Of a stretch of 49,714 bases of DNA, positions 31,183-40,504 are shown one piece after another. Each line of letters begins with the position of its first letter. Within the stretch, counting starts at the first letter, position 1. Source of the DNA: Devosia elaeis (GTDB lineage Bacteria; Pseudomonadota; Alphaproteobacteria; Rhizobiales; Devosiaceae); contig NZ_LVVY01000077.1 of NCBI RefSeq assembly GCF_001650025.1, positions 1 to 49,714 of the forward strand, written 5' to 3'. The position numbers were made by a program, and so were the translations under genes. The notes beneath the pieces are model-generated. The model made no database searches. It worked only from the letters and a program-made list of their open reading frames with translations, and was not told where the DNA came from.

Positions 31183-34100
31183 TCAGCTCAATCGCCCGCT
31201 GGCATGGGCGAGGGTGGTGTAGACCTTGCCGCGGTCCGAGAGCAGGTAGTCGCGGGTCTCGGCGGCGGGGTTGGGGCCGGCGGCGGCGCGCTTCAGGAGC
31301 TGCTCGAACTCGCCCATATAGGCCTGGGCGGTGCGGGCGAAATCGGCGTCGCGCTGCATGCGCTTGCGGACCTCGTCATAGGTGCCCTGGCCGGTGAGCG
31401 TATAGATGCGGCGGGTGAAGACATTGGACTCGCCGGACTGATAGCGCGACCAGGCTTCGGCCAGCGCCCCGTCGTCGATGGCGCGGACGATTTCCTCACT
31501 GAGGCCGGAGAGGCCCTGGGGAGCATTGCCGGCCTGCTGGGCCGAGGCATTGCGCAGCACGTCGCGCAGCCAGCCGCCGCCTTCCGCTTCGGCCGCCTGC
31601 GGCGCCGGTGCGGGGGCGCGTGCCGGGGCAGGGGCGGCGACGGGCGCCGGCTGCTCGACATTGGCGGGGCGGATCGGATCGACCAGCGCCTGACGGGCCG
31701 GGGCCGGCTCGGGGCGATAGGTCTCGCGCGGTTCGGGCTGGCGCGGCGGCTGATAGGCCTGCGGCTCGGGCTGGCGCGGAGCGCGCTGCGGCGCCCGGCG
31801 ATCCACGAGGTCATGGCTGGCCGGCTGCGAGCGGACGATGGCGTTGAGCTCGCTCAGCGCCTCGATCTGTTCGGCCACGACGCGGCGCATGGCGGCGGCG
31901 CTGGCGCGGGTTTCCTCGGGCAGCTCGTTGACGCCGCGCGCCAGCTCGGCGCGGGTGGCTTCGAGCTCGCCGCCCACTTCGCGGGCGGTTTCGCGCATGG
32001 CGCGGGCGGTCTCGGCGAAGCGCTGGGTCGCGTCCTCGATGGCCCGCTGCATCTCGCCCACCATGCGCTGCTGGGCTTCCTGGAGCGCGGCGCTGGCGCG
32101 GCGGCCTTCGCCATCGGCAACGGTGTGGAACTCGCCCAGCTTGCCGGTGACTTCGCCGGCGGTTTCGTCCAGGGCGCGCCGCAACTGGCCGGTATTGGAG
32201 GCGATGGCGCTGCGCACCGAGCTGGTCGAGTCGTTGATCGTGTCGGCCAGGGTGCTGGTGGTGGTGGTGAGCACGTCGGTGACGCTGCTTGCCGTGGAGG
32301 CCAGCACGTCGCTGACCTTGGCGGCATTGTCCTCCAGGGCCATGGCGGCGGCGTCGGCAGCACGGCGCACCGCATTGTCCATCTGCGCCACATTGGTATT
32401 GAGCTGGCTGGAGAAGCGCTCATTGGTGGCATAGAGCGCGTTGTTGACCGCGTTGGTATTGCTTTCCAGCGCGCCGGTGACGGCGCTGGTGGTCTGCTCC
32501 AGGATGTCGTGGACCGAATGCGAGGTCGATTGCAGCGCGTCGTCCATGGCGCGGCGGGCCGAGATCAGGCGGCGTTCGGTATCGTTGACCGTATCGGCGA
32601 TGGTCTGGGCGAAGAGGCGCATGCGGCCGTCGATATCGTCGGCGCGGGCGGCGAAGCTCTGCGCCAGCGCATCCATGGCGCTGCGGCGATCCTCGAGGTT
32701 TTCGAGGGCGGTGCTGCTGCTGGTCTCCAGGGCCTGGGAGGCCTGGGTGAGGCCGCTGGCCTCGGCATCGAGCCGGCCCAGGATGGAGCTGAACTCGTCG
32801 ACCATGGAGCGGATGGTGTTCTGCAGGGCGCCCACATGCTGGGTGACCATGGTGCCGGCCTGTTCGGTCTGGCCCATGGCTTCGCGCATGGTGTTCGAAT
32901 AGGAGGCGGTCTGCTGGGCGACGCTGTTTTCCAGGCTGGCCAGGTTGGCGGTGGAGGCGTCGAGCACGCGCTGCAGCAGCAGGTTGGAATCGTTGAGCTT
33001 GTTGAGCGCGTTGGTGACGTCGCTGAGGATGCGGCCGGTGGAGACCGACATGATCTGCTCGGCTTCCTGGGCATTTTCCGACAGGGCATCGCGCAGCAGG
33101 TTGCCATGGCTGGCCAGGGCGTTCTGCAGCTCGGCCGAACGGGAGGTGACCAGGTCGGAGAATTGAGTGGTCTTCTCCTCGACGGTGCGGTTGATGTCGG
33201 TGAGGCGGCCTTCGATGGCGTCCACCGCGCCCACGGCCTTGACCGAGACGATCTGGTCGATATTGGCGGCGGCGAGGCGGATCTGGTCGAGCGCGTCGCG
33301 CACGGCGCCGTCCATGCGGTTGGCGGTGCTCTCCACATTCTCCGAAATGGCCAGGGCGGCCGAGGTGATGCGGGTGGCGATGGTTTCCTCGATGCGGTCG
33401 GCGCCGGCCTCGAGATCGGCCATGGACTGGGTGATCGAGGTGCTGATCGAGCTGTTGAGGGCGGCCAGGCGTTCGGCGGTGATGTCGGCGCGGGCGGTGA
33501 TGGCCTCGGGCAGGGTGCCCAGGCGCTGATCGACCATTTCGGCAATGGCGTTGCGGGCCGAGGTCACGCCGCTTTCGATGAGGGAAGCGGCCTGGCGGGC
33601 GCTTTCGCCCACGCTCTGGCTGGCATGCTCGATGCTGGCGGCGACGCCCTTTTCGGCGTCGGAAATGCGGGTAATGGCAGTGTCGAGGCCATCGCCGAGG
33701 CTGGAATTGATCTCGGCGACCTTGGTGGAGACCAGGCCGGACATGTCGTCCAGGCGGCTTTCCATGGTGCTGGTGACCTGGCGCAGCGACGCATCGATGG
33801 TGTCGCGGGCGCGGGCGCCGTGCTGGTCGAGCGTTTCGGCCAGCTCGCTGGTATGCAGGCCGATGGTTTCCCCGATCGAGGTGGTGTGGGTCGAGAGCGT
33901 GTCGGAAAGGGCGCGGGTGCGCTCGTCGAGGCGGTTGACCAGGGTGACCGAACGCTCGTCGATCTGGCTGGACAGGTCGTTGGTGCGGGTCTCGATTTCC
34001 AGCGACAGCGCGTTGGTGCGCTCGGACAGGGTATCGGCCAGGCGCTGCGTCCGGCCGGCAATGGCCTGGTCGAAAGCCTGCGTGCCGCTGCCCAGGGTCT

Positions 34101-36279
34101 GGCCCAGTTCCTGCGACCGCAGGCGGATGGCGTCGTTCATTTCACCGGCCTGGGTGGCCAGGGCCTGCTGCAATTCTTCCGAACGGGCCGCGATGGTGCT
34201 GGCGATTTCCGCCGTGCTGGCGCCGAGATTGCGCTGCAATTCCTCCGAGCGCGCGGCAAGGGTGCCGGCAATCTCGGTGGCGCGGGCGCCCAGGGTCTGG
34301 TCCAGCTCGCCGGTACGGGCGCTGATGGCCTCGGTGACTTCATTGGCGCGGTTGGCCAGGATTTCGTCGAGATGGCCGGCACGGCTGTCGAAAGTCTCCG
34401 CGATCAGGCCGGCATGGCTGTCCAGCGTGTCGGCGATCTCGCGGGCGCGATGGCCGATGGTTTCGGACACGGCCTTGGTCTTGGCGCCCAGCACTTCGCC
34501 CAATTCGCGGGTGCGCTCGGCGACGATGTCGTTGAAGCGGCCCGATTCCTCGTTGAGCGCCATTTCGAGCACATTGGCGCGGGCGGCGAAGCTGGTGCCC
34601 TGCTGGTCGAGGCGGGAAATGAGGTTCTCGCCCTTGTCGCCGATGACATTGTCCAGCGCATGCAGCTTTTCGTCGAGCAGGCCGGTGATCTCGGTGAGGC
34701 GCGCGTCGAAGAGGCTGAGCGAATCCTGGCCGGCGGTGGAGAGGGTCAGGCGAGCGCGCTCGGAGGTGTCGTCCAGCGCGCCGTTGATCTCGATGATGGC
34801 CGATTGCAGGCGGCTGTCCAGCGCGTTGAGCTGGATGGAAACGGATTCATCGAGCTGGCGCGACATGGTGGCCAGCAGCAATTCGGCCTCGGTGGCGCGG
34901 CTGGAGATATCGCCGGCGACGCGCGAGCCGATCTCGCCCAGCGCCGCGCTGACCTCGTCGCCGCGATGGCGCAATTGGTCGAGCAGCGAGGAGCCGCCGT
35001 CGGTCAGCAGGTTGGACAGCGACGTGGTGCGCTCGTCCAAGGCGGAGGCGAGTTCGCTGGTGCGGGATTCGATCAGCCCGGCAATGCTGCGCGAACGATC
35101 CTCGAAGGTGGCGGTGACCGCGTCGGTGCGGTCGGCGATCTGCTGGGTGCGGGAATCGATGGCCGAAGCGATGCTGCTGGCATGGGCGTCAAGCGCGTCG
35201 CTGAGCACGGCGATGCGGTTCTCGATGCCGGAATTGAGCTGGGCGGCGCGGTCGTCCAGGGCGCGCTCCATGGCCGAGGTCTGCTCCTCGAAGCCGAGAG
35301 CGAGCCGGTTGGAACGATCGTCCAGGGCGCCGAGGAAATCGGTGGTGCGGTTTTCCACCAGGCCCACGAAGCTGTCGGCGCGTTCGTTGAAGCCGGAATT
35401 GAGCGTATTGCCCGCGGTTTCGAGCGCGCGGGTCAGGTTGCCGCCGCTTTCCACTATGGTGCCGGCGATGCGCTGGCTGATCATGTCGAGGTCGAAGACG
35501 AGGCCCGTATGGCTCTCGGTGATGGCCTCGCGGACGCGCTCGGTATTGGTGAGGACGCTTTCGCGCTGGCTGGCCAGTTCGGCGATGAGGGCGCGCATGC
35601 GCGATTCATTGTCCGAATAGGTGCGCTCGAGCGCGGTGACCTCGTTGTGGATCATCACTTCGAGCTCGCCGGCGCGGGACAGGGCGCGCTCCAGGCCATC
35701 GCCCAGGGCATTGACCTCGCGGCGCACGGCCTGGCCCACCGAGGCGACCTTGTCGGCGGCGGTCACTTCGGGCTCGGCCAGGCGAATGGCGGCCTGGGTG
35801 ATGGAGGAAGCGGCATTGCGCAGGTCGGCGGCGCGGCGGAACAGGGTGGCGACGGCGAAGAAGCCCACCACCGGCAGCACCATGATGGCCAGCGTGGCGA
35901 CGAATTCGATGGAGCCCACAAAGGTGCCCAGATCGGCCATTTGCGGGCCGAGGCGCAGCCAGGCGACCAGGCCGGTGGCGGCGACCCAGACGATGGAGAG
36001 CAGCAGGGCCAGCCAGGTCGGGGCGGCGGAAGACCGGGTCTGGAGGCCGTAAAGCAGCTTGGAGGCCGAGATGCGGTCGTCATTGGCGACGGCGCCGGCC
36101 TGCTGGGCGATCTTGTCGGCGGCGCGGAGCCGTTCCGAGCGGGGGGTATCGGCCGGCTTGCGCTCCGGCTGGGTCTGGGCCGAATTGTCCAGGCTGAACA
36201 CGGAATCCTTGAGAGCGTCCTCTACGGCCGAGAAGGCCAACGCGGCTGGATCGTTCTGGGGGGTCGGATTCTTCGCCAT
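31183..36279 (-). CDS. GPR/RgsE-like growth-pole coiled-coil protein
   Basis: The 1698-residue product has a short cytosolic N-terminus, two membrane segments at about residues 87-109 and 124-147, then about 1,300 residues of helical, apolipoprotein-like repeats. In these, units such as R-T-x-E-L-x-x-x-L-x-x-R recur at about 11-22 residue spacing. A Pro/Ala-rich linker (about 1500-1570) and a conserved C-terminal domain of about 110 residues follow. The layout matches the Growth Pole Ring protein of Agrobacterium and RgsE of Sinorhizobium, which organise polar growth at the inner membrane. It is shorter than the Agrobacterium protein, which I recall as about 2,100 residues. The divergent Hpt gene also fits my memory of the locus. 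Confidence 0.8.
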   Translation of the reverse strand: MAKNPTPQNDPAALAFSAVEDALKDSVFSLDNSAQTQPERKPADTPRSERLRAADKIAQQAGAVANDDRISASKLLYGLQTRSSAAPTWLALLLSIVWVAATGLVAWLRLGPQMADLGTFVGSIEFVATLAIMVLPVVGFFAVATLFRRAADLRNAASSITQAAIRLAEPEVTAADKVASVGQAVRREVNALGDGLERALSRAGELEVMIHNEVTALERTYSDNESRMRALIAELASQRESVLTNTERVREAITESHTGLVFDLDMISQRIAGTIVESGGNLTRALETAGNTLNSGFNERADSFVGLVENRTTDFLGALDDRSNRLALGFEEQTSAMERALDDRAAQLNSGIENRIAVLSDALDAHASSIASAIDSRTQQIADRTDAVTATFEDRSRSIAGLIESRTSELASALDERTTSLSNLLTDGGSSLLDQLRHRGDEVSAALGEIGSRVAGDISSRATEAELLLATMSRQLDESVSIQLNALDSRLQSAIIEINGALDDTSERARLTLSTAGQDSLSLFDARLTEITGLLDEKLHALDNVIGDKGENLISRLDQQGTSFAARANVLEMALNEESGRFNDIVAERTRELGEVLGAKTKAVSETIGHRAREIADTLDSHAGLIAETFDSRAGHLDEILANRANEVTEAISARTGELDQTLGARATEIAGTLAARSEELQRNLGASTAEIASTIAARSEELQQALATQAGEMNDAIRLRSQELGQTLGSGTQAFDQAIAGRTQRLADTLSERTNALSLEIETRTNDLSSQIDERSVTLVNRLDERTRALSDTLSTHTTSIGETIGLHTSELAETLDQHGARARDTIDASLRQVTSTMESRLDDMSGLVSTKVAEINSSLGDGLDTAITRISDAEKGVAASIEHASQSVGESARQAASLIESGVTSARNAIAEMVDQRLGTLPEAITARADITAERLAALNSSISTSITQSMADLEAGADRIEETIATRITSAALAISENVESTANRMDGAVRDALDQIRLAAANIDQIVSVKAVGAVDAIEGRLTDINRTVEEKTTQFSDLVTSRSAELQNALASHGNLLRDALSENAQEAEQIMSVSTGRILSDVTNALNKLNDSNLLLQRVLDASTANLASLENSVAQQTASYSNTMREAMGQTEQAGTMVTQHVGALQNTIRSMVDEFSSILGRLDAEASGLTQASQALETSSSTALENLEDRRSAMDALAQSFAARADDIDGRMRLFAQTIADTVNDTERRLISARRAMDDALQSTSHSVHDILEQTTSAVTGALESNTNAVNNALYATNERFSSQLNTNVAQMDNAVRRAADAAAMALEDNAAKVSDVLASTASSVTDVLTTTTSTLADTINDSTSSVRSAIASNTGQLRRALDETAGEVTGKLGEFHTVADGEGRRASAALQEAQQRMVGEMQRAIEDATQRFAETARAMRETAREVGGELEATRAELARGVNELPEETRASAAAMRRVVAEQIEALSELNAIVRSQPASHDLVDRRAPQRAPRQPEPQAYQPPRQPEPRETYRPEPAPARQALVDPIRPANVEQPAPVAAPAPARAPAPAPQAAEAEGGGWLRDVLRNASAQQAGNAPQGLSGLSEEIVRAIDDGALAEAWSRYQSGESNVFTRRIYTLTGQGTYDEVRKRMQRDADFARTAQAYMGEFEQLLKRAAAGPNPAAETRDYLLSDRGKVYTTLAHASGRLS

Positions 36280-36632
36280 ACTCTTTACAACTCTCGCGTC
36301 GACATGTCAGCGACAAGGCGGATTTCGGGAGTTGTCATGACGCATCAGCCCTTTCCGGGCCTAAAGCCATTTCGGAACAATTCGATGCAAATGCCCGCAT
36401 TGCCCCTCCAACCCTCGCCGCCGCGTGCTGGATCAAATCCCATTCATACATTCAATTTTATGCAAACCGAACGCTTTCTTACCCAAAGGTTAATTTTTGG
36501 GTGGGAAACGTTAAGGAATGGACGGTCAAACCAAGGCGAAGATGTGGCTTAATCTCTGATTCACGCGCCGGTCCTAAGCTCGTGCACAGGAATGCGGGCA
36601 CAGGGCCTCGCGGAACATGCGGAGAGGCCAGG
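36280..36632. other. divergent promoter region of the GPR-like and Hpt genes
   Basis: The 353-base region should hold both promoters. An ACCCAAA/TTTGGGT inverted repeat with a nine-base centre lies at about 36481-36502 in an AT-rich stretch. TTAA occurs at 36491 and 36512, too far apart for a full CtrA site. No coding frame is convincing. Confidence 0.4.
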
Positions 36633-37022
36633 ATGGCGCAGAGGGCTATTGCAGAGACAGCCGTTCCGGCAGGCGAGGCGCGCGCCGCGCGCCCCATCGA
36701 CCTGGTGCATCTGGCCAGGCAATGCCTGGGCGACGAAAATCTCGAGCTGGAAATCCTGCGCCTGTTCGACAAGACGCTGACCACCTATTTCGAACGCCTG
36801 ACCCTGGCGAGCAGCTTTGACGACCTGGCGCTGAACCTGCATGCCATCAAGGGCGCCGCGGCCGGGGTGGGGGCCTGGGGAATCGTCGATCTCGCCAAAA
36901 GCCTCGAAGACGACTTGCGCGATGCGCGCCCGCTCAAGGCCGAGCGCGTCGCCGATCTGGGCATGGCGGTGGAAGAGGTGCGCGGCTTCATTGCCCGCAT
37001 GCTGACCGACAAGGCGGAATAG
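36633..37022 (+). CDS. Hpt-domain protein
   Basis: The 129-residue product is mainly one histidine phosphotransfer domain. NLHAIKGAAAGVGAWGI contains the phospho-accepting His (residue 70) with the usual H-x-x-K-G continuation, inside a four-helix bundle. It would relay phosphate between a hybrid kinase and a response regulator in the cytoplasm; neither partner is in the window. The ATG at 36633 follows GGAGAGGCCAGG. It is divergent from the GPR-like gene, so a link to polar growth is possible but inferred. Confidence 0.8.
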   Translation: MAQRAIAETAVPAGEARAARPIDLVHLARQCLGDENLELEILRLFDKTLTTYFERLTLASSFDDLALNLHAIKGAAAGVGAWGIVDLAKSLEDDLRDARPLKAERVADLGMAVEEVRGFIARMLTDKAE

Positions 37023-37027
37023 GAAAA

Positions 37028-37050
37028 GGGCGGCCCGGGGGCCGCCCTTT
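37028..37050 (+). terminator. terminator hairpin
   Basis: GGGCGGCCC pairs with GGGCCGCCC around two G residues, followed by TTTC. It lies between the Hpt gene and the convergent DUF6600 gene. Confidence 0.65.
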
Positions 37051-37057
37051 CATATGG

Positions 37058-38563
37058 TCATTGCGCCTGTTCGGCAGGTACGCAACGTCCTTCCACCACG
37101 ATCTGCTCGGGCGGGCAGACCAGGGGTTCGTCACCTGCGGGAGGAGCAGGTTCGGCTTCGGCCGGCGCAGCTTCTTCGGCCGGGGCAGGTTCCTCAGCAG
37201 GGACCTGGCTGTCGGTCGCGGCGGGCTGTTCCGGGGTGGCAGGCTGCTCGGTTGGCGCAGGGGCCGCGTCAGGCGCCGCCGCCTCGGGCGCGGCAGGCTC
37301 CCCGGCGGGCGCGGTGGCCTCGGGCGCAGGGGCTTCAGTCTGTGTATCGGTGCCCGTTGCATCATTGCCCTCGGTGGCCAGAGGCTGGCAGACGCCGTCG
37401 ACCATCTGCTGGTCGGGCGGGCAGGGCGCCTCGGTGGCGTCGGCCGGCTGCTCTTCTGCGGGAGCGGCCTCTTCAGCAGGAGCGGCATCCTCGGCAGGAG
37501 CAGTTTCTTCGGCAGGAGCAGCCTCTTCGGCAGGGGCCGTCTCTTCAGTCGGGGCGGCTTCCGTGTCGGCGGGAGCAGCGTCCTCGGTCGGAGCGGTTTC
37601 GACCTCCGTTCCGGTTTCGGTGCTTTCCTGGCCTTCAACCGTGCCTTCGGCCGGCGGGGTGGCTTCCCCTTCGGCTTCGATCTCGGCAGCGCCGCTGACC
37701 GTGCCGCCTTCGCTTTCGATCACCTGGGCCGCCTCTTCCTCCGGTACGGCCTCGGGCGGCGCCACATCTTCAGCCGGGGCTTCGATATCGGCGGTGAAGA
37801 TCTGCACCGTGTCGGTATCGGTCGAAGCGACTTCCGTGCCGGGCTCGGGTGCCTCCTCGACATTATAGATGATGATCTCCTGGTTGATCGTCTGCTCGAT
37901 ATGGGTCACGTCGATGACATTGTTGACCACCAGGTCGCCTTCCACCTGCACCGGTCCGAGGAACTGGGTTTCGGTGAAGAATTGGGGCTCCTGGTTGCCA
38001 AAGACGATGTTCACCGACAATTGCGGCTCGATGAAGCGGTCGACCGGCACGAAGACCCAATAGCCCTGGGGCAGTTCGCGGCGGCTCACCTCGATGGAAA
38101 TGGTGGTGATGTCCTCGCCTTCCGGCGGCAGGGGCGCCCAGCCGATCACATTGTCGCTGCTGCGCCAGCTGACCCAGGCCGGTGCCCAGGTGGTGCCCGG
38201 CACCCAGCACCAGCCGAGCTGCCGGTCGGCGAACCAGCGGCCGTAATGGTAGGTGGCCCAGGCAAAGGGTTCCTCGGAGGCGAAATACCAGCCGTAATCG
38301 GCCAGGTACAGCCAGCGACCCTGGGTATAGGGACGCCAGGCGGCGTCGACGCCGGTGGGACAGAAGACATAATTGTAGCGGGCATGCCGGACCCAGACGC
38401 CGTGCGGCTCCAATTGATCGAAGAAGAGCTGGAAGCTGATCTGGGCGGTCTGCGCCTGGGCGGCTGTAACGCCCAAAGGCAAGGTGGGGGTGAGGGCGGC
38501 GATGGGAAGGCAAAGTGCTGCCGCGGCGACGCTTGCGAGAAGACGGGACTTAAGCATTTTCAT
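37058..38563 (-). CDS. secreted DUF6600-type protein with Ala/Pro/Glu-rich tail
   Basis: The 501-residue product has a signal peptide (about residues 1-38, ending AQAQ). A region rich in Trp/Tyr follows, with repeated W-x-x-G-x-W units (YTQGRWLYLADYGWYFASEEPF, YHYGRWFADRQLGWCWVPG, APAWVSWR), typical of DUF6600. A beta-rich stretch follows, then about 250 residues of low complexity dominated by Ala, Pro, Glu and Thr. Two C-P-P-x-Q-x(4-5)-G-x-C-x-P blocks lie near residues 382-396 and at the C-terminus and may form disulfide knots. It is probably exported to the periplasm or cell surface. AGGAAAGTGAG precedes the ATG at 38563. Confidence 0.7.
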   Translation of the reverse strand: MKMLKSRLLASVAAAALCLPIAALTPTLPLGVTAAQAQTAQISFQLFFDQLEPHGVWVRHARYNYVFCPTGVDAAWRPYTQGRWLYLADYGWYFASEEPFAWATYHYGRWFADRQLGWCWVPGTTWAPAWVSWRSSDNVIGWAPLPPEGEDITTISIEVSRRELPQGYWVFVPVDRFIEPQLSVNIVFGNQEPQFFTETQFLGPVQVEGDLVVNNVIDVTHIEQTINQEIIIYNVEEAPEPGTEVASTDTDTVQIFTADIEAPAEDVAPPEAVPEEEAAQVIESEGGTVSGAAEIEAEGEATPPAEGTVEGQESTETGTEVETAPTEDAAPADTEAAPTEETAPAEEAAPAEETAPAEDAAPAEEAAPAEEQPADATEAPCPPDQQMVDGVCQPLATEGNDATGTDTQTEAPAPEATAPAGEPAAPEAAAPDAAPAPTEQPATPEQPAATDSQVPAEEPAPAEEAAPAEAEPAPPAGDEPLVCPPEQIVVEGRCVPAEQAQ

Positions 38564-38768
38564 TCTCACTTTCCTGGGCCAAGTACGAAGGGGCGTATTG
38601 GTGCCGGGACAAGGGATTGACGATGCTATAGTTCCGCGCCGATCCCAGATGTGAAATATCGGCATGCAGACGGCTGCCGGCGGTTTTCCCTCGGGGCGAA
38701 AAAACCTGCGCTGAGAGGACGTTCCGCTTCGCTTCACGGGCAGGTGAAAAGACCGTCCGATCGCTTTA

Positions 38769-38782
38769 TTAACCTATGTTAA
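38769..38782. promoter_or_regulatory. TTAAC-GTTAA palindrome in the divergent DUF6600/prfC gap
   Basis: TTAACCTATGTTAA is a perfect inverted repeat with a four-base centre. It lies in the 339-base gap between DUF6600 and prfC. It resembles a CtrA site but has six, not seven, bases between the TTAA halves, so the binding protein is unknown. Apart from this palindrome I see nothing in the gap. Confidence 0.35.
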
Positions 38783-38902
38783 TGGGCGGGGCGCGTCGCG
38801 GTCGGGGCCGTGGTTTGACCGCATGGTTGCCTTTCGCATATAGAGCGCCCATATGAAATCCGGCCGTGCCGCGCGCGGTCGCCAAACCATCCAGCGTTTT
38901 CT

Positions 38903-40504
38903 ATGTCATTGTCCAATGCTGCCGAGGCTCCGGTCCGGCCCGTTTCCGAACCGTTCCGCCTGCGCCGCACCTTCGCGATCATTTCGCACCCGGACGCCGG
39001 CAAGACCACGCTGACCGAGCGGCTCTTGGCCGCGGCGGGCGCGATCCAGTCGGCCGGCGCGGTGCGCGGCAAGGCGGGGCAGCGCTCGACGCGCTCGGAC
39101 TGGATGGAAATGGAGCAGCAGCGCGGCATTTCCATCACCTCCTCGGTGATGACCTTCGATTATGACGGGCTGACGCTGAACCTGCTGGATACGCCGGGCC
39201 ACTCGGACTTTTCCGAGGATACCTATCGCACGCTCACCGCCGTGGACGCGGCCATCATGGTGATCGATGCGGCCAAGGGCATCGAGGCGCAGACGCTCAA
39301 GCTGTTCGAGGTCTGCCGGCTGCGCGACATTCCGATCATCACCTTCATCAACAAGGTGGACCGCGAGGGCCACGCCCCGCTGGAGCTGATCGACGAAATC
39401 CAGGACAAGCTGGCGCTGGATCTGACCCCGGTGCTCTGGCCCATCGGGCAGGGCGTCGATTTCGGCGGCTATATCGACCTGGTCGAAAAGCGCGTGCTCA
39501 ATCCGCAGGGCAAGATCATTGCCGAATTCGAGCAATTGGAAGACCTGCTGGACGTGGAGGCGCTGGTCGACAATCCGGTCTTCATGACGGCGCTGGAAAC
39601 GCTGGAAATGGCGCAGGCCATGCTGCCGGGCTTCGATCTGCCGACCTTCCATGCCGGGCATCTGAGCCCGGTCCTGTTCGGTTCGGCGCTCAAGGGCGTC
39701 TCGGTGGCCGAGCTGTTGCGCACCCTGGGCGATTGGGGGCCGGAGCCGCGGCCGCAGCCGGCCCTGCCAGCGCCCATCGCGCCGAGCGACAAGAAGGTCA
39801 CCGGCTTCGTGTTCAAGGTGCAGGCCAATATGGACGCCAATCACCGCGACCGCATCGCCTTCGTGCGCCTGTGCTCGGGCAAGTTCGAGCGCGGCATGCG
39901 CTTGAAGAATGTGCGTTCGGGCAAGGATATGGCGGTCTCCAATCCCATGTTCTTCTTCGGCAACAATCGCGAACTGGCCGAGGAAGCGGTGGCGGGCGAC
40001 ATTGTCGGCATTCCCAATCACGGCACCCTGTCGGTGGGCGATACGCTGACCGAGGGCGCCAATGTCAATGTGACCGGCATTCCCAATTTCGCGCCGGAAA
40101 TCATCCGCCGCGTGCGGCTGACCGACCACATGAAATCCAAGCAGATGGCCAAGGCGCTGACCGATCTCTCCGAAGAGGGGGTCACGCAGGTCTTCCGCCG
40201 CATGGTGGGCGCGGACTGGATCGTGGGTGTCGTGGGCCAGCTTCAGCTCGAAGTGCTCTCGGCCCGTGTCGCCAAGGAATATGGCGTGCCGATCAGCTTC
40301 GAAAGCATCGGCTTCGAGGTGGCGCGCTGGGTGGAAAGCGACGATGCCGACGAGCTCAAGCGCTTCATCGCCGCCCAGAAGATGAACATGGCCGAGGACC
40401 GGAACGAGGCGCCGGTCTTCCTGGCGCAGAATGCGTGGTGGGCGGATCGGGCCAAGCAGGACTGGCCGAAAATCCGCTTCCTCACCACCAAGGAGCGGCA
40501 TTGA
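38903..40504 (+). CDS. prfC: peptide chain release factor 3
   Basis: The 533-residue product has a translational GTPase domain with G1 ISHPDAGKTTLTE, G2 RGISITSSVM, G3 DTPGHSDFSEDTYRTL (the serine-containing version specific for RF3) and G4 NKVDREG. Elongation factor-like domains II and III follow, and the length fits PrfC. It recycles release factors 1 and 2 at stop codons. The stop overlaps the TTG start of the methyltransferase gene. Confidence 0.96.
   Translation: MSLSNAAEAPVRPVSEPFRLRRTFAIISHPDAGKTTLTERLLAAAGAIQSAGAVRGKAGQRSTRSDWMEMEQQRGISITSSVMTFDYDGLTLNLLDTPGHSDFSEDTYRTLTAVDAAIMVIDAAKGIEAQTLKLFEVCRLRDIPIITFINKVDREGHAPLELIDEIQDKLALDLTPVLWPIGQGVDFGGYIDLVEKRVLNPQGKIIAEFEQLEDLLDVEALVDNPVFMTALETLEMAQAMLPGFDLPTFHAGHLSPVLFGSALKGVSVAELLRTLGDWGPEPRPQPALPAPIAPSDKKVTGFVFKVQANMDANHRDRIAFVRLCSGKFERGMRLKNVRSGKDMAVSNPMFFFGNNRELAEEAVAGDIVGIPNHGTLSVGDTLTEGANVNVTGIPNFAPEIIRRVRLTDHMKSKQMAKALTDLSEEGVTQVFRRMVGADWIVGVVGQLQLEVLSARVAKEYGVPISFESIGFEVARWVESDDADELKRFIAAQKMNMAEDRNEAPVFLAQNAWWADRAKQDWPKIRFLTTKERH

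Noticed and set aside
31204-36552. A 1782-codon open frame on the plus strand opposite the GPR-like gene
   Set aside because: It mirrors the repeats of the minus-strand gene, has no signal, domain or ribosome binding site, and arises from GC-rich codon usage on the other strand.
38769-38782. CtrA binding site
   Set aside because: The spacing between TTAA halves is six bases, not the required seven.
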